This document shows, in pieces, positions 46,901 to 58,978 of a stretch of 64,000 nt of DNA. The notes under the pieces were generated by a model. That model saw only the letters and a list, made by a program, of their open reading frames with translations. It was not told the DNA's origin and did no database searches. Origin of the DNA: Medicago truncatula (Eukaryota > Streptophyta > Magnoliopsida > Fabales > Fabaceae). The translations under genes were made by a program, and so were the position numbers. Position 1 is the stretch's first letter. Every line of letters starts with the position of its first letter. The DNA lies in assembly GCF_003473485.1 (NCBI RefSeq), contig NC_053045.1, forward strand, positions 36,368,494-36,432,493, read 5' to 3'.

Positions 46901-49900
46901 TATACTCCGTCGAGCTGTTCGGTATGGTCGGGAAGTGCTAAAGGCTGAAGAGGGTTTTTTCAATGGGTATGTACAATGGTTAACTATTTCAATTTTTTGT
47001 CAGAATCCATACCTAAATCTTCCTTACCACATACCAAATCCTAGTGCCATTTTAAATATCTAAAACTCGTATTAATCAATTATTTCAAATTCAAACTAGA
47101 TGCACTTATTTTGGATTTTTTTTTTTTTATTATTACTAGTCAATAGTCATCTGATTAATGGTTCCAGGCATAAATCTGTGAAAATATATTCTGTTTATAA
47201 TGTCTGTTTCTGTCATTAATCTTGGTGAAATCAGGCTTGTAAATGTTGTGGCAAATGTGCTGGGTGATGTTTTCCCCGAGCTAAAACAACAGGAAGTGCA
47301 CATTAGGAATGTGATTCAAGAGGAAGAGGAAAGTTTCGGCAGAACCTTAGTTAAGGTCAGGATAGACACGTATGAAGACATTTTTATGGGCTGTCACATT
47401 TTGGTTCCATGACATAATGACAGCCATCTAAGCTATTTTTGTAAAGGACTAAAGGAATAGCTGTTTTTTATTCTCCAGGGCATTGCAAAATTTAAAACAG
47501 CTGTTGGACATGTTCAGGGAAACATACTGAGTGGGGAGGCAAGTTGAATAATTTATTTTCAGATACTTGGTTGGCTTGGTTTCATCAATGTTTATTACTT
47601 AGATACTAATTTTTTAATTGGGTACTTGCATATAACAAACATTTAATGTTAAAACAAACAAAATTTCTGAAATTTCCAGTGGCTTAGTTATTTTGTTTGT
47701 TGTTGGAAAGTCATATGAGTGGTTCTTTTCATTTCTAGCATTTAAGTACTGCATTTAGCATAGCTGTCACTAGAGGTTGATGACTTGATGTTTATAACTT
47801 TTCAGTTTCACTAGGTCAGTGTGAACAGGTACATTTTTTCTATACCAAGAATTTGTTATAATAAAAAACGATACGTATAGCTAATAATTACACCATTGTT
47901 AACAAATTGAACTTCTCTCTTGTTTTTGCAAATAATGGTGATATTTTGGAGAATGTCTTCCTCTGATTCCAGGGTTTTATGGCATTTTAAGTTTTCAATA
48001 TTATTGGTCCTCATGAAGATCATGAATTTAAGGGTTTGTTTGGTTTTTGTATTCATTTTCTATTTTCAGTTTTAGTTCATCTCAGAAATATCTTTTCACT
48101 CATTTCAGTATCCTGATTTCAAAGATTTGTACAGGAAACTGTGAAAACAGTAAAGAAGTTGGTAGTGTTTTCCCAGTTTTATATTCAAAACTTCAAAAAC
48201 AGGAAACAAAGTTGAAACAAAATGGCATTTTATAATAAAACTGAAAATAGAAAATGAATGTAGAAATGTTTTCTAAAACAAAAAATCCTTACATTTTTTT
48301 ATGTTTTATCCACAACCATTGGTTGCAAATATTTTATCATATTTACCACAAAATTGCAATTGAATCACATTCATGGTACTGCATGGTATACATCTGTTGA
48401 TATGTATTTTCAATATAATTTACAACTGTGCTATTTAAACACAATTTTAGAAACAGTATGAAACACGTTTTGCTCTAGTTCTATCTCATGATTTTATCAT
48501 ACATGAAATTTACACAAAATACATTAAAACACAATGACTCCTTTTGTCAATCGTGTCTAATTAACGTTTCTGTATAAGTTTAATTGATATATTGTTTTCC
48601 TTAGTTTAGTAGTTTGTGATGACGGGGCCGTGAGCTATTTCTCTTACAGCTATCTCTTGATTATAGGTAGCATTTGAGTTGTGGGATACATATGGCTTCC
48701 CATTGGATCTCACACAGGTAGGTGCATTGCTTCACAATAACGCACTGTATGAAGTTGTTATTCTATTATGCTTTATGTTTTTTTTTTTTTTTTTTTTTTT
48801 TTTTGTATTTCCTAACCTTTTCTATTTATCAGCTAATGGCTGAAGAGAAAAAATTAAAAGTCGATGTCGAAGGTTTTAATAGTGCTATGGAAGCAGCACG
48901 AGAAAGATCAAGAACTGCTCAAAATAAGGTATCTTGTTTGCTTCAGTGTCAATGTACCCAACAAAATTAAAGGATCAACTAAAACCTTTGAAAATATTAA
49001 TACTGGTTGTCTTTTTCCTTGTCCCCTTCTCAACTTTCTTTTGTTACTATCAGCAAGCTGGTGGTGCTATTGTCATGGACGCTGATGCTACATCAGCGTT
49101 GCAGAAAAGAAGCATTGTTCCAACAGATGATAGTTTCAAATTTGCTTCGTTCAGGGTAAGAACAGTTACTATTGCTAATTTTTCAGAGGAGTGAAGTATT
49201 ACAAAGGGAAAGGATGATAAAAGATACCATATATTCACAAAATTAAATATAGTATAAATAGAACACTACATGTAGCTTGTTTTTATGGCGGTGAATATCT
49301 AATTGGAGTCGCAACAAATCTATTTGAAAGCATGTCCTAGGACATGGACTTTATCCAAGCACTCCACTTTTACCAATGGCATAAAAGTAAATTTAAAATA
49401 GCACATTTCTGTGATGTTTTATTATGCCACTTGTTCTTGCAAAATGGTGCTCTTTATTGTTCCCAAATGACTAAATCCTAACACCTTACTAAAGGAAGTC
49501 ACTTGATATTCTCTATAATATTGGCCGCCATTGAAGTGAGGAAAATGAAAGGGAGTCCTTCATGGAAGCTTTTGATATTCTATTATATATGCAATAGCTT
49601 ATGTTTATTAGATAAGCAGTTGTATTAGACTTTGCATTCTCAATTATCAATTTTCTTTCAGAATCAGTTAGGACTTTTTCCATTGATTTCTATTTTTCTC
49701 CATTTCTTGCCTTAGGACCATGAGACTGTGGTAAAAGCAATATATACTGGTTCTGAGTTTGTTGATTCAGTTAATACTGATGGTGATGTTGGTGTAATTC
49801 TGGAATCTACAAGCTTCTATGCTGAGCAAGGTGGTCAGGTATTCAGCATTGTTAATATTTTATATATGATATTTTGCATGTCAATCTTATTTTATTTAAT

Positions 49901-52900
49901 TTAACTGATGGCTATGGTTAGTAATCATTTATTTAAAATTATAAAACTCACTTTTGTCCAGAAAATGCAATCAAGTAGCTATAATGTTCTTCTTTGGTGT
50001 TTTCTATTATGATTTTCCTCTGCAACTTTACTCTATACATCTCCAGTTATAAATCAACATGCTTTCGTGAAGATGTTATCTTTAAAACTAAAATATATGT
50101 TTAAGGGCTTGTTTGCTTAAGCAAAAATAATTGATTTTGAAGTTTTGTATGTTGTATGTTTGGTTATATAAAAAGTACTTTCTCCCTTAACATTCTCTTC
50201 TTTCTCATCTATTGTCCGTTTGTTTCTAAAGCTACTTCTTTTAACTTTTCAAAATGTAAGAAATTTAAGATTGTTTAATGTAACAAACCTAATGCAAAAG
50301 AAATAGTAGTAATTTAATAAAAGAGAATACTGGCGTGGTGATACAATTTAATTTCTAAAGCTACTTCTTTTAACTTTTCAAAATGTAAGAAATTTAAGAT
50401 TGTTTAATGTAACAAACCTAATGCAAAAGAAATAGTAGTAATTTAATAAAAGAGAATACTGGCGTGGTGATACAATTTAATTTCCGTACACAGACTAAAA
50501 TATTAGTAGTATAAGATGGTTTGAAATTTAAAACATCAAGCAAAGTAGTTGCACTCTTGGATATGGTCACACGAAAATGTCTTACATGAAAATAGGGACC
50601 CTAAGGGTGTGTTTGGTTTACAAGAGAAATTGTGAAGAGAGAAATAAGTGAGAGAGTATGAGAAGAGAGAAATAGGTGAGAAATAAGATAGATTTGATGG
50701 GTTGTTTGGTATAAGAGAGAAATATAGAAGAGAGAAATATATTACTTTTTTTGAATTGACAAATAAGCCCCTTTCTAAAAAATATATTTACTTTAAACTT
50801 TAGATTTATTTTTTTTTGTTAAAATTTGTTTCCTGTGTCACGTTAATGACAATCATGGGTCTTTTTTCATAAAGAAAAAAAACCATTTTTTTTTTCTAGA
50901 AAAGAAAATTCAATTGTGTTTTTTTGGCACAATTAATCGTAAAGAAAATTGTTTTTTTTAGAAGTAAAGAAAATCATTATTCGTATAAAATACAACTATG
51001 AAATATATGAATTAATTGCTGCTAGTAACTAACGTAACACAGTAAGAAAGATCAAAACGTAGTGCTTGACTCCTTGCATCTGACAGATTGGTATAGTGTT
51101 TATGCGTAACAATTATTTACAAACGATAAAAAAAATAAAGCCAGGGTAAAAACATGATTTTAGTGATCACTCAGTACCTTTCCATTTCTTCTTAATCCAG
51201 CAAAGAAAGTGAAAAGTGGAAATTTGGTCTCTCTTATTTCTCTCTCTTTAACTTCTCTTCTTCACCAAACAAAAAGAAGCCCCTGTCTCTTCTCTACTTC
51301 TCTCTTTTTAATTTCTCTCTTCTATATTTCTCTTGAAACAAACAGCGTAAATAAATTTTTCCTCTCCATCAATTTGTTAGTTTAGTGTTTGTGATATGTT
51401 TTCTGTTTTCTTTTGCATAGATTTTTGATACCGGGTCTCTTGATTTCCATCATGCTTCATTTCAAGTTCATAACGTTCAAGTTTATGGAGGTTTCGTGCT
51501 TCACATTGGTAATGGGACTGGTATCTCTGTTGGCGACAAAGTAGTATGCAAGGTAACTTCGTTTCCTTCTATGAATTTCTTCATGACTTAAAATAACCCA
51601 TTGATTATTTTATTGCTCCTCGCCTTTGACTTAAAATACCTCTTTCTCTAGTTATCCTATGAATTTTTTCATGACTTAAAATAACCCTTTGATTATTTTA
51701 TTGCCCCTCCCCTTTTACTTAAAATACCCCTTCCCCTAGTTATCCACATATCTTTCATTACTTTTTGATGCTTTGTTTTGTTTTTTTTTTTAATTGCTTT
51801 TGCAGGTTGATTATGGAAGACGTGCCCTTATAGCCCCTAATCATACATGCACACACATGTTAAATTTTGCTCTTAGGGTATGTTGAAAATGCTATTGAAT
51901 TAAGCCGTACTAATTCTTTTCATATTGATCTACATGGTGATTGTTGTGATTTCATATGATGAATGCAGGAAGTACTTGGCAATCATGTAGACCAGAAAGG
52001 ATCTATTGTTCTTCCTGAAAAATTGAGATTTGATTTTTCTCACGGTAAGGCTTGTCCATTAAGGCTGCAAGAACTATGTTAAATTAAAAGAGTTTTTATT
52101 CACTATGCTGGAATGAGTAGGCAAGCCTGTTGATGCTGATTCATTAAGGAGAATCGAGTCAATTGTTAATGAGCAAATTCAAGCTGAATTGGATGTAAAT
52201 GCAAAGGAGGTAACTCTTGCCGATGCCAAGCGTATCAAGGGTCTGCGAGCTGTTTTTGGAGAAGTAAGCTCTGTAATTTTTATACTTTTTTCTCTAATCC
52301 GCAGGATCACATTCTTTAATATTCTGCTTTAATGTAGGTCTATCCTGATCCGGTTAGAGTTGTGTCAGTTGGACAAAAAGTTGAAGATCTCCTTGCTGAC
52401 CCTGATAACGAAAAATGGTTATCTATTTCATCTGAATTGTGTGGTGGTGAATATCAAAGTCAATGTTTTCTTTGAAACTTCTTTCTTTCTTAGTTTCTGT
52501 TTGAGATTCATTTTTACCCGATAATCTAGGTACTCATATCTCAAACACACGAGAGGCTAAAGCTTTTGCACTTTTAGCTGAGGAGGGAATTGCTAAAGGA
52601 ATCCGTAGAATAACAGCTGTCACAACTGACCGTGCTTCTGATGCAATGAAAATGGCAGATAACTTTGAGAAGCAAGTAGATGAAGTGGCTAAGCTAGAAG
52701 GAAGTTTGCTGGAAGAGGTTGGTATTGGTTTTTATTTGTCTAAATTCTGATAGCAGGCATGTGTTTTCCATTCTACTTGGTTTGGCAAGTTCCATCACTT
52801 GAGCCTTGGAAGGTCTGGCTTGGTTCACAGTTAATGAATGAAGATGGTAAAAACCCATTACTAACTGGCTGAACCAGCTGGCAAAACGACAACCAAATTG

Positions 52901-55364
52901 CTAATTATTACGAATGGGTTTCACTGTATGAAATTAGCTGCAACCTAAAAATTTCAAAATCATGATCTGATATGAAGGTTTTGGGACCTACTCAACATAC
53001 TGGAAAGTATTGAAATTGAAATGCTCATAAGCATGAACCTCTATTGAATTAAAGCGCACAAAACTAATGTAACAATTCTGTTATGCATTTACGGTTGCTA
53101 ATTTTTATTTTTGGCCTTGTTTACACTGTTAGAATATGGGTGTTTGGAATAGCTTATCTGGGTTTATCTTATGACAGCCACATTTGTGCAAGTGGTTGCG
53201 TTTATAAAAATAGCTTGATATGTTTATAAGTTGATATAGACGCGTACACACACTCATTTTACTTTTTTGGAGATCTTAAGTGGGTCCCATAGTTACACAT
53301 CACTTATTTTCACTTTTCACTACTTAAGCACTTCATCTCTCTAATTCAGCTCCTTTAAAAAAGTTACTAAACGGATCCCACTCCCACCAATAATTTTAGA
53401 TCATTACATTTTATTAATATTTAAAATCTTATACATGGTGTGCCTAGTTCTTAAGTGACTTTTCTCCAATGGTGGTTCTTGATAACCCACAAATCTTAAT
53501 ATGGAAGTATCCCAATAAGCTCCCCAGTCGAGAATGACTTGGTACTCACCTTCGCAACACGATTATCTGTTGCTTGATTTCCATATCTTTCTCTGCCTGA
53601 TTGACACTGATTTCCTTAGCAGATAGAGACATATGCTTATCTTCCAAAATTGTTAACAAGTTCAGCTTGTAATTCCCTTTTTGTCACAGAAAGTTTCATC
53701 TTTGAAAAGCAATGTGGAAACATTATCAATTCCTGCAGCTAAGAAAGCTGAAATTAAGACCAAGATAGCCCTACTTCAGGTATTATATGATTAAAAAATC
53801 TGCATCTCATGCTTTATACTTTTTCCCCTGTTCCACTTTTGTCTGTTTTTTATTGTTTTGCTTTCATTACATTTTACTGATGCGTAAAATTTAATATCAT
53901 AATTCTTGTAGGACCAAGTGAGAAAAGCGCAAAAGCGTGTTGCTGAAGAAAACAAACGTAAAGCTGTAACAATAACAGCTGAGAAGGCTGATCTAGCTGT
54001 TTCAGATGGAAAATCGTTCTGCATATCTCACGTTAATGTTGGCCTTGATGTTGCAGCAGTTCGTGAGGCTGTTACAAAAGTCATTGATCAGAAGGTATTT
54101 GCTAATTCATAATTAATTAAGAATCTAGCTGCATTTCAATGGATGACCTCGTTATGTGTTTAGTTGATGTCATTGTATGTCCGAACACGCTCCTTGAGTT
54201 TGTCATGTGTCCTTGGCAATTATATTTTCTGTCAACATCAAACAGTAATTAGAAGCAATTTTTGCTGATAAACAGGGATTGTCAGTGATGGTTTTTAGCA
54301 CTGATGAATCTACAAACAAAGCTGTAGTGTGTGCTGGGGTGCCGGAGAAAGGAGATAAAGGTAAGCTGGATGTATCAGAATGGCTGAGTAATGCTTTGGG
54401 GCCACTGAAAGGGAGATGTGGTAAAGGAAAAGGAGGTCTTGCAACTGGACAGGTTAGTATTTATTCAGACTATAATTTTCACTTATAAATATTCTCTCCA
54501 TTTCATATATTATGTCATTAGGTAATGAAATTTTAAATAATCTCTCCATTTCATATATCATGTCATTTAAGGTAATGAACTTCTGTAAAAAAATATGCAC
54601 TGTATTGTTTTCGATTTATAAAATAACTTATATTTGATCATAATGCCCTTATTTGGACGAACACAAAAATATAGTTACATAGATATGTAATCAATTCATC
54701 ATCTGAGTCCTTGTTTTTATGAACATGTTGTTTATATAGGTTCCTAAACAACTTTTTTTACCATTCTCTTGGATATAGGAAAATCTTCCAGCTCCACCAT
54801 GGATTGTGTTTAATGGTTTTTGAAATTTTGAATGGAGCTGATGTTTTGTAATATCAGTTATAGTTTTTTGAGCTTCTTAACACTTCACTTGATTTTTTTT
54901 ATATTGAAATGGAAAGGACAAGAAAGAGTTATCCAAGTTTGTGTTGGATTTTTTTTTTACCTAGTAGTTCAATTTTAAAATATTTTGTTTCCACAATCAC
55001 TTAAATTTTCATGGTCATCTGCTTTATGAAGTCTTTTAGACACTGCTTAGCTGATCTACTTTGAAATGCTCTGGGCCAAAAGCCTTCGGAGATACAGCTA
55101 GATTATAGTTTTGAATTTCTTATGGCATCAGTCATAAACATCTTAGGAATATTTCTATCATCAAATTATCATGTACTAACATGTTGGCTATTCATGAAGG
55201 GATTTTTTTAATTTATTCTGACTATCTAGCTTTGTTTTGTTGATATCATATTGATTTGTGTATGCACCATCCTTTTTTTTTTTTTCTTTCAGGGTACAGA
55301 TGCCTCACACGTAAATGAGGCTATGGATCTTGCAGTGAAATTTGCATCCGTGAAATTGAACTAA
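40984..55364 (+). CDS. Alanyl-tRNA synthetase, complete, probably dual-targeted
   Basis: 23 exons: join(40984..41251, 41711..41949, 42611..42751, 44426..44572, 44836..44988, 46380..46509, 46870..46966, 47235..47355, 47479..47538, 48667..48717, 48833..48928, 49054..49155, 49716..49838, 51421..51552, 51806..51877, 51969..52044, 52121..52263, 52338..52446, 52530..52717, 53690..53779, 53912..54094, 54276..54452, 55293..55364), 989 residues, all phases closing. It charges tRNA-Ala with alanine. The class II core opens with [15 protein letters not shown] and ends before [20 protein letters not shown] (residues ~360-380). The editing domain has H633-TCT-H637 and C752-GGT-H756, the four metal ligands that clear mischarged Ser/Gly. 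The C-terminal C-Ala region ends [17 protein letters not shown]. Residues 1-39 are an Arg/Ser-rich mitochondrial presequence; a second ATG at 41101 would give a cytosolic form, as known for Arabidopsis AlaRS. No lesion was found. Intron 9 uses GC..AG. Confidence 0.93.
41101..41103 (+). promoter_or_regulatory. Internal AlaRS start codon (cytosolic form)
   Basis: The in-frame ATG (CCGCCATGACA, good context) lies 39 codons after the first ATG and just ahead of the conserved core ([11 protein letters not shown]). The family precedent in Arabidopsis is alternative initiation for mitochondrion versus cytosol. Confidence 0.7.
42752..44425 (+). other. AlaRS intron 3, enlarged by insertions
   Basis: 1674 bp. 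Compared with intron 3 of the second AlaRS copy (from 63357), shared stretches are at about 43400-43446 and 44160-44290, and about 0.7 kb between them is extra here, containing the LTR-like fragment listed next. Confidence 0.6.
43474..43724 (+). mobile_element. LTR-like fragment with a gag-like start
   Basis: It starts TGTTAGAATTACAG and ends TTTCTCCAACA, with TATATAAACC near 43667. Four bases later an ATG opens [13 protein letters not shown], like a retroelement gag N-terminus, soon ended by a stop. A primer binding site is missing between the two, so this is a rearranged remnant if it is a retroelement at all. Confidence 0.35.
45379..45462 (-). mobile_element. tRNA-derived SINE with 16-bp target duplication
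   Basis: On the minus strand an A box (TTTAGCTCAGTTGG, 45439-45452) and a B box (GGTTCAAACCCC, 45394-45405) are correctly ordered, and the 3' end is A-rich (T-run on plus at about 45378-45383). Near-identical 16-bp direct repeats ATCCCTTYTGTATTCT flank it at 45363-45378 and 45463-45478. It lies in AlaRS intron 5. Confidence 0.75.
45468..45932 (+). repeat. 232-bp tandem duplication ending in poly(C)
   Basis: The unit 45468-45699 is followed by an apparently identical copy 45700-45931. Each copy ends in a run of 11-14 C. The first copy begins inside the right target duplication of the SINE. It lies in AlaRS intron 5 and does not touch an exon. Confidence 0.93.
47539..48666 (+). other. GC-AG intron of AlaRS (intron 9)
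   Basis: The donor is GGGGAG|GCAAGT and the acceptor GATTATAG|GTAGCA. No GT near the junction keeps the frame, while the GC donor with strong flanking consensus joins ..LSGE to [12 protein letters not shown] exactly as family conservation demands. Confidence 0.85.
48035..48285. mobile_element. MITE-like inverted repeat in AlaRS intron 9
   Basis: The left arm TTTGTTTGGTTTTTG.. TTCATTTTCTATTTTCAG matches the reverse complement of the right arm, with TTCATTTTCTATTTTCAG-type words on both. No clear target duplication; the GGTTTGTTTGG end is of hAT or PIF type. Confidence 0.5.
50223..50480 (+). repeat. 129-bp tandem duplication in AlaRS intron 13
   Basis: Copies 50223-50351 and 50352-50480 look identical (unit opens TTTCTAAAGCTACTTC). 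Confidence 0.93.
50605..51347. mobile_element. PIF/Harbinger-like MITE in AlaRS intron 13
   Basis: The ends GGGTGTGTTTGGTTTACAAG and the complement of the right end (CGCTGTTTGTTTCAAG) are similar, followed on both sides by GAAGAGAGAAAT-rich arms. TAA flanks both ends (50602-50604, 51348-51350), as expected for the 3-bp target site of PIF/Harbinger elements. About 743 bp, no coding content. Confidence 0.55.
51571..51746 (+). repeat. 88-bp imperfect tandem duplication in AlaRS intron 14
   Basis: Copies start ATGAATTTCTTCATGAC (51571) and ATGAATTTTTTCATGAC (51659) and differ at several positions, so this is older than the two identical duplications in introns 5 and 13. Confidence 0.85.
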
Positions 55365-55774
55365 CGAGTATACTGTGGTCATATTACGTATAAATCACTC
55401 AGAAGGGAAGGACACTTCCAATTAATTTATTAATCTGGATGAGTTGAACATAATTCAAATGTTTAATACATTAATTTTTAGGGTTAATACATTACAGTGT
55501 GTGCTTTGATTGCAAGGAATTTTTGTCTATAAAAAGATCACAAATTGTTTCAAGTGTAATAGCAATTGCATTGATTGATTTAGAAGGGAAGAACACTTTG
55601 GAATAATTTATTTATGGGAAATGCTAACATGTGTCCTGCTACATCTCTTCATGTATTATGCAATGTCCCCACTTATAATTTTAAAACTCTTCCCAACCAT
55701 TGACTAGGCAGGGTACTGAGTCGTTGGGTTAAATGGTTGAACAATTGAGTCATTGGTTGAACTGCGTGACTGAA
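55365..55774 (+). other. AlaRS 3' flank
   Basis: It should contain the AlaRS 3' UTR. The word AGAAGGGAAGGACACTT (55400) recurs with changes at about 55583. No gene was seen before the Pong-like remnant. Confidence 0.4.
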
Positions 55775-56440
55775 TCAGATCAACTTGGATGACTCAATTA
55801 GATAACTCACGGATGATTTTAAATCGAGCTTGAAGCATTTCAAATGCACGTTCGATGTCCTTCCGACATCCCTCTTTGCAAATAACTTATCGGGTTCACT
55901 TTGAGGAAGTTTGATTGATTTGATATAAGTTGGATACGAAGGGTAGATACCATCAGTTAGATAGTATGCCATGTTATAAGGACGTTGATTCACAAAGTAA
56001 TTCACCCTTGGAGCCTTTCCCTGTTCAACATCATCAAACACTGGTGACCGGTCTAGAACGTTTATATCGTTCAACGTTTCCGGACATCCAAAAAAGGCAT
56101 GCTAGATCCATAGATCATGAGATGCAATTGCTTCAAGAATAATTGTAGTGGTTCCCTTATCCCCCCCTGGTAAATTGACCTTCCCATGCTTTAGGACAAT
56201 TTTTCCACTCCCAGTGCATGCAGTCAATACTCCCGATCATTCATGGGAACCCGCGCATTTCACTAACATGTAGTATCCTTTGCAGGTCATCTTGGGTTGG
56301 TACTCTCAAGTACACTAACATGTAGTATCCTTTACAAAATCCAAGTAAGCACTCCAATGTTGTACCACTTCCTATTTTGATGTATTCATCGACCGCATCT
56401 GCTGCCACACCATATGCTAACATTCACATTACATTGTCAT
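55775..56440 (-). pseudogene. Pong/Harbinger transposase (DDE_Tnp_4), decayed
   Basis: On the minus strand the pieces VAADAVDEYIKIG, MIGSIDCMHWEWKNCPKAW and NDINVLDRSPVFDDVEQGK, with MAYYLTDGIYPSYPT, are typical of plant Pong-like DDE transposases (ORF2). IGSIDCMHW carries the first catalytic Asp and NDINVLD the second. Stop codons and frameshifts separate the pieces and the C-terminal part is missing. It lies downstream of the matching ORF1, on the same strand. Confidence 0.85.
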
Positions 56441-56536
56441 ATGTAGGCTTATTGACAAAGTACTGGGGACTAGACAACACTGACAACTCAAATATTTTGA
56501 CTGAATACAAACAAATATTTGATTGAAATTAATTTC

Positions 56537-57683
56537 AAAACAACTCAAACACCAACTTTTCCAACATCTCTTTCTTCCGGTCATTGAGATGCTCTTCGGG
56601 ACTTAACTTTACATACAATTTCATTTTCTTTAATTTGTTTTTCTCCTGTTGCACCAAGGTGAACTCTTTCAATTGTTCAATCTCTTGCACTTTGATTTGT
56701 TTGAATTCAACCCACTCCTTTTCCCCCTCCTCCAAGGCAACGTCCTTGCTTTTCTTTTTACCTTTTTTTTAGCTGCCTTCCTACCCATTGGACGAGCACT
56801 AGATCCTATAGAGTTTGAGCCACATGCATCACTGTCGTGAGATCTCTCAGATCCACTACCTCCTACTTGACTACCATAATGTGGTTTATCACGAAGAGCG
56901 TGTCATTCTTCCATTAAAGTAAATTGAACATTCTTCCCACATGCATATAATTCCTACGCTTTTGCCAAAACATCAGCCTCCGACCAACCACTTCCTTGCA
57001 AACTCTTAGCGCCTTCATAAGCGTCAATCCATTTATACAGTATTTTGCTCATATAATTAAAACGGTTTCTGCATGCAATTACACCACGTGGAGGATCGAA
57101 TGAGCAATGCTCATTACAATACTCAACAATTTTACCCCAATATGCTTCACCTGGTTGGTTTCTCCCGACAATACTGCATGTTCCATATTTTATCCACCCA
57201 CTAATTAGCACCAAATTTTGTTCAGTGTTCCATTCTGGTTGCTGATTTCTCTTGCTCTTGGGAGTTGTATCCTCTGGAATTGGAGTGACTTCATTAGCTC
57301 TTGTCATTCCACCACGATTTATTTGTGTTGAAAATTCAGGAAATTCACCAACACTCTGAAAATTTTCATTCACCATTGGCATATAACCATTAAATGAGGG
57401 TGTTTGAGATAGATATCCTATCATAGATCTATAATGTGGATTAAAGTTGTTTGGAACAGAAGATGAGTGATTGAAATTTGATACAAAACTAAAATTAGGC
57501 ATGTTTTGAGGATATTGGTTGGAAAATTGATTTGGGTTTTAAGGATGTTGGTTGGGAAATTGATTTGGGTTTTGAGGATGTTGATTGGGAAATTGATTTG
57601 GGCGTTGATAATTGTTGGGGTTTTGGTAGCTAAATTGGTAATCAGAAGAATTTTGGGTGTTGAATTGATTATTATTGGGATCC
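56537..57683 (-). pseudogene. Pong/Harbinger ORF1 (Myb/SANT-like), broken
   Basis: From an ATG at 57683 on the minus strand (MDPNNNQFNTQNSS) an Asn/Gln/Pro-rich start with three tandem copies of a PNQFPNQ-type unit leads to a SANT-like region (WNTEQNLVLISGWIKYGT, GEAYWGKIVEYCNEHC) and a Lys/Glu-rich coiled C-terminus (KKMKLYVKLSPEEHL). In-frame stops at about 57541, 56954 and 56909 break it. In intact Pong elements ORF1 is a DNA-binding partner needed with the transposase. Confidence 0.8.
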
Positions 57684-58313
57684 ATTTCACTAAATAAATC
57701 AAAAGAAAAGCTAATAAAAAGATTAAGAGAGTGAAAAACTTGGTGTTTTTTTCTGTGTCCAAATCAAATGATTCAAGTCTCTATTTATAGAGAGAAAAAA
57801 ATCACAAATTTTGGTAAAAAAAATAAAATTATTTGCAATGAAATAATTGAGTCCAAAGTATTAAGATAATAAAAATCGAAGCAGCCAATCGTAACATGCC
57901 AAATGTCCCAGCTTTATCCAAAACACTTTCTCTCTCTGCGTGCACAGGCTCCACACACGCCCTGTCGGCGCGTGCATCTCACGCACCAGCTTTGGCAAAC
58001 CACAACGCGCCACGTGGCTTAACCGGGATAGAGTTCAACATGTTGATTTGTTTCATCACCTCTTTCCTTCACATCATTTTCCTATCATTTTCAACAACCT
58101 CATTCCAATGGTTCAACATATTGAAGGTTTGGGCTTTGGCTGGCCTTGGCTTCGGTGTTCCTCTCTCTGGGGTTCCTATTTTGTGCGTTGGAAGTTACGG
58201 CCTTCAATCTTTTGTTGGAGTGGTTGTCTATTTCTATAGGCATCAGACCTACAGACCTCCCCTCTACATCGATGATGATGGATGCTAGTGGGGCCGGGTG
58301 GCTTTCAATAGGC

Positions 58314-58328
58314 TCATTGGACATGGTC
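58314..58328. mobile_element. Probable right terminus of the Pong-like element
   Basis: The complement reads GACCATGTCCAATGA, like a plant PIF/Pong terminus, and is followed by TAA, the usual target site. The opposite terminus near 55700 was not found. Confidence 0.4.
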
Positions 58329-58410
58329 TAAGATTGAAGTTTGGAAATTCTGATGGAATTATAGCATTAGCAACGTAGTTGTGAAACACAAAATGATGAA
58401 GGTAGTTTTC

Positions 58411-58944
58411 ATTTTAAATATGTTTTTGGACCCTATAAAATTGGGAACTTCTAAGTTTAGTCCTTACTTAATTTTAATAGGTTTTTTAGTCCCTACAAAA
58501 AAAAATTACTTCTAATTTTAGTCCCTCTTACAACAAAGTTTGTTTAATTATCCTTAAACTCTTAAATTTTTGAATGATTTTTTTGAGACAAGTTTAGAAC
58601 ACTATGAAAGGTTCATTTACTAAAATTTACAATTTTTTAACATGAAACAAATTGAATATGAATTTTTCAAAACGACAAAACTTAAAGATAAAATTAACAA
58701 AACGTAGAAATCAAATTTTGCGACAATTTTTTGCATAGGAACTTTTAGTAATGTTCTCAACACGTTGCAAAAAATTGTTCAAAAACTCAAGAGTTTAAGC
58801 ATAAATTAAACAAATTTGAATTTAGGAGGGACTAAAACTGGACGCAGAAAAAAAAAAATTAAGGACTAAAAAAACTATTTAAAATTAAGTAAGGACTAAA
58901 CTTGAAAGGTCCCAATTTTATAGGGACAAAAAACATATTTAACC
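58411..58944. mobile_element. MITE of the GGTTAAATATG family
   Basis: The left end TTAAATATGTTTTTGGACCC matches the complement of the right end (TTAAATATGTTTTTTGTCCC), and the arms agree over more than 100 bp. It belongs to the same family as the arms of 34678-36974. Its outermost bases are decayed and the target duplication is unclear. Confidence 0.75.
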
Positions 58945-58978
58945 TTTTATTTGTTAGTTAAAAATGTTTTTAAAACTA

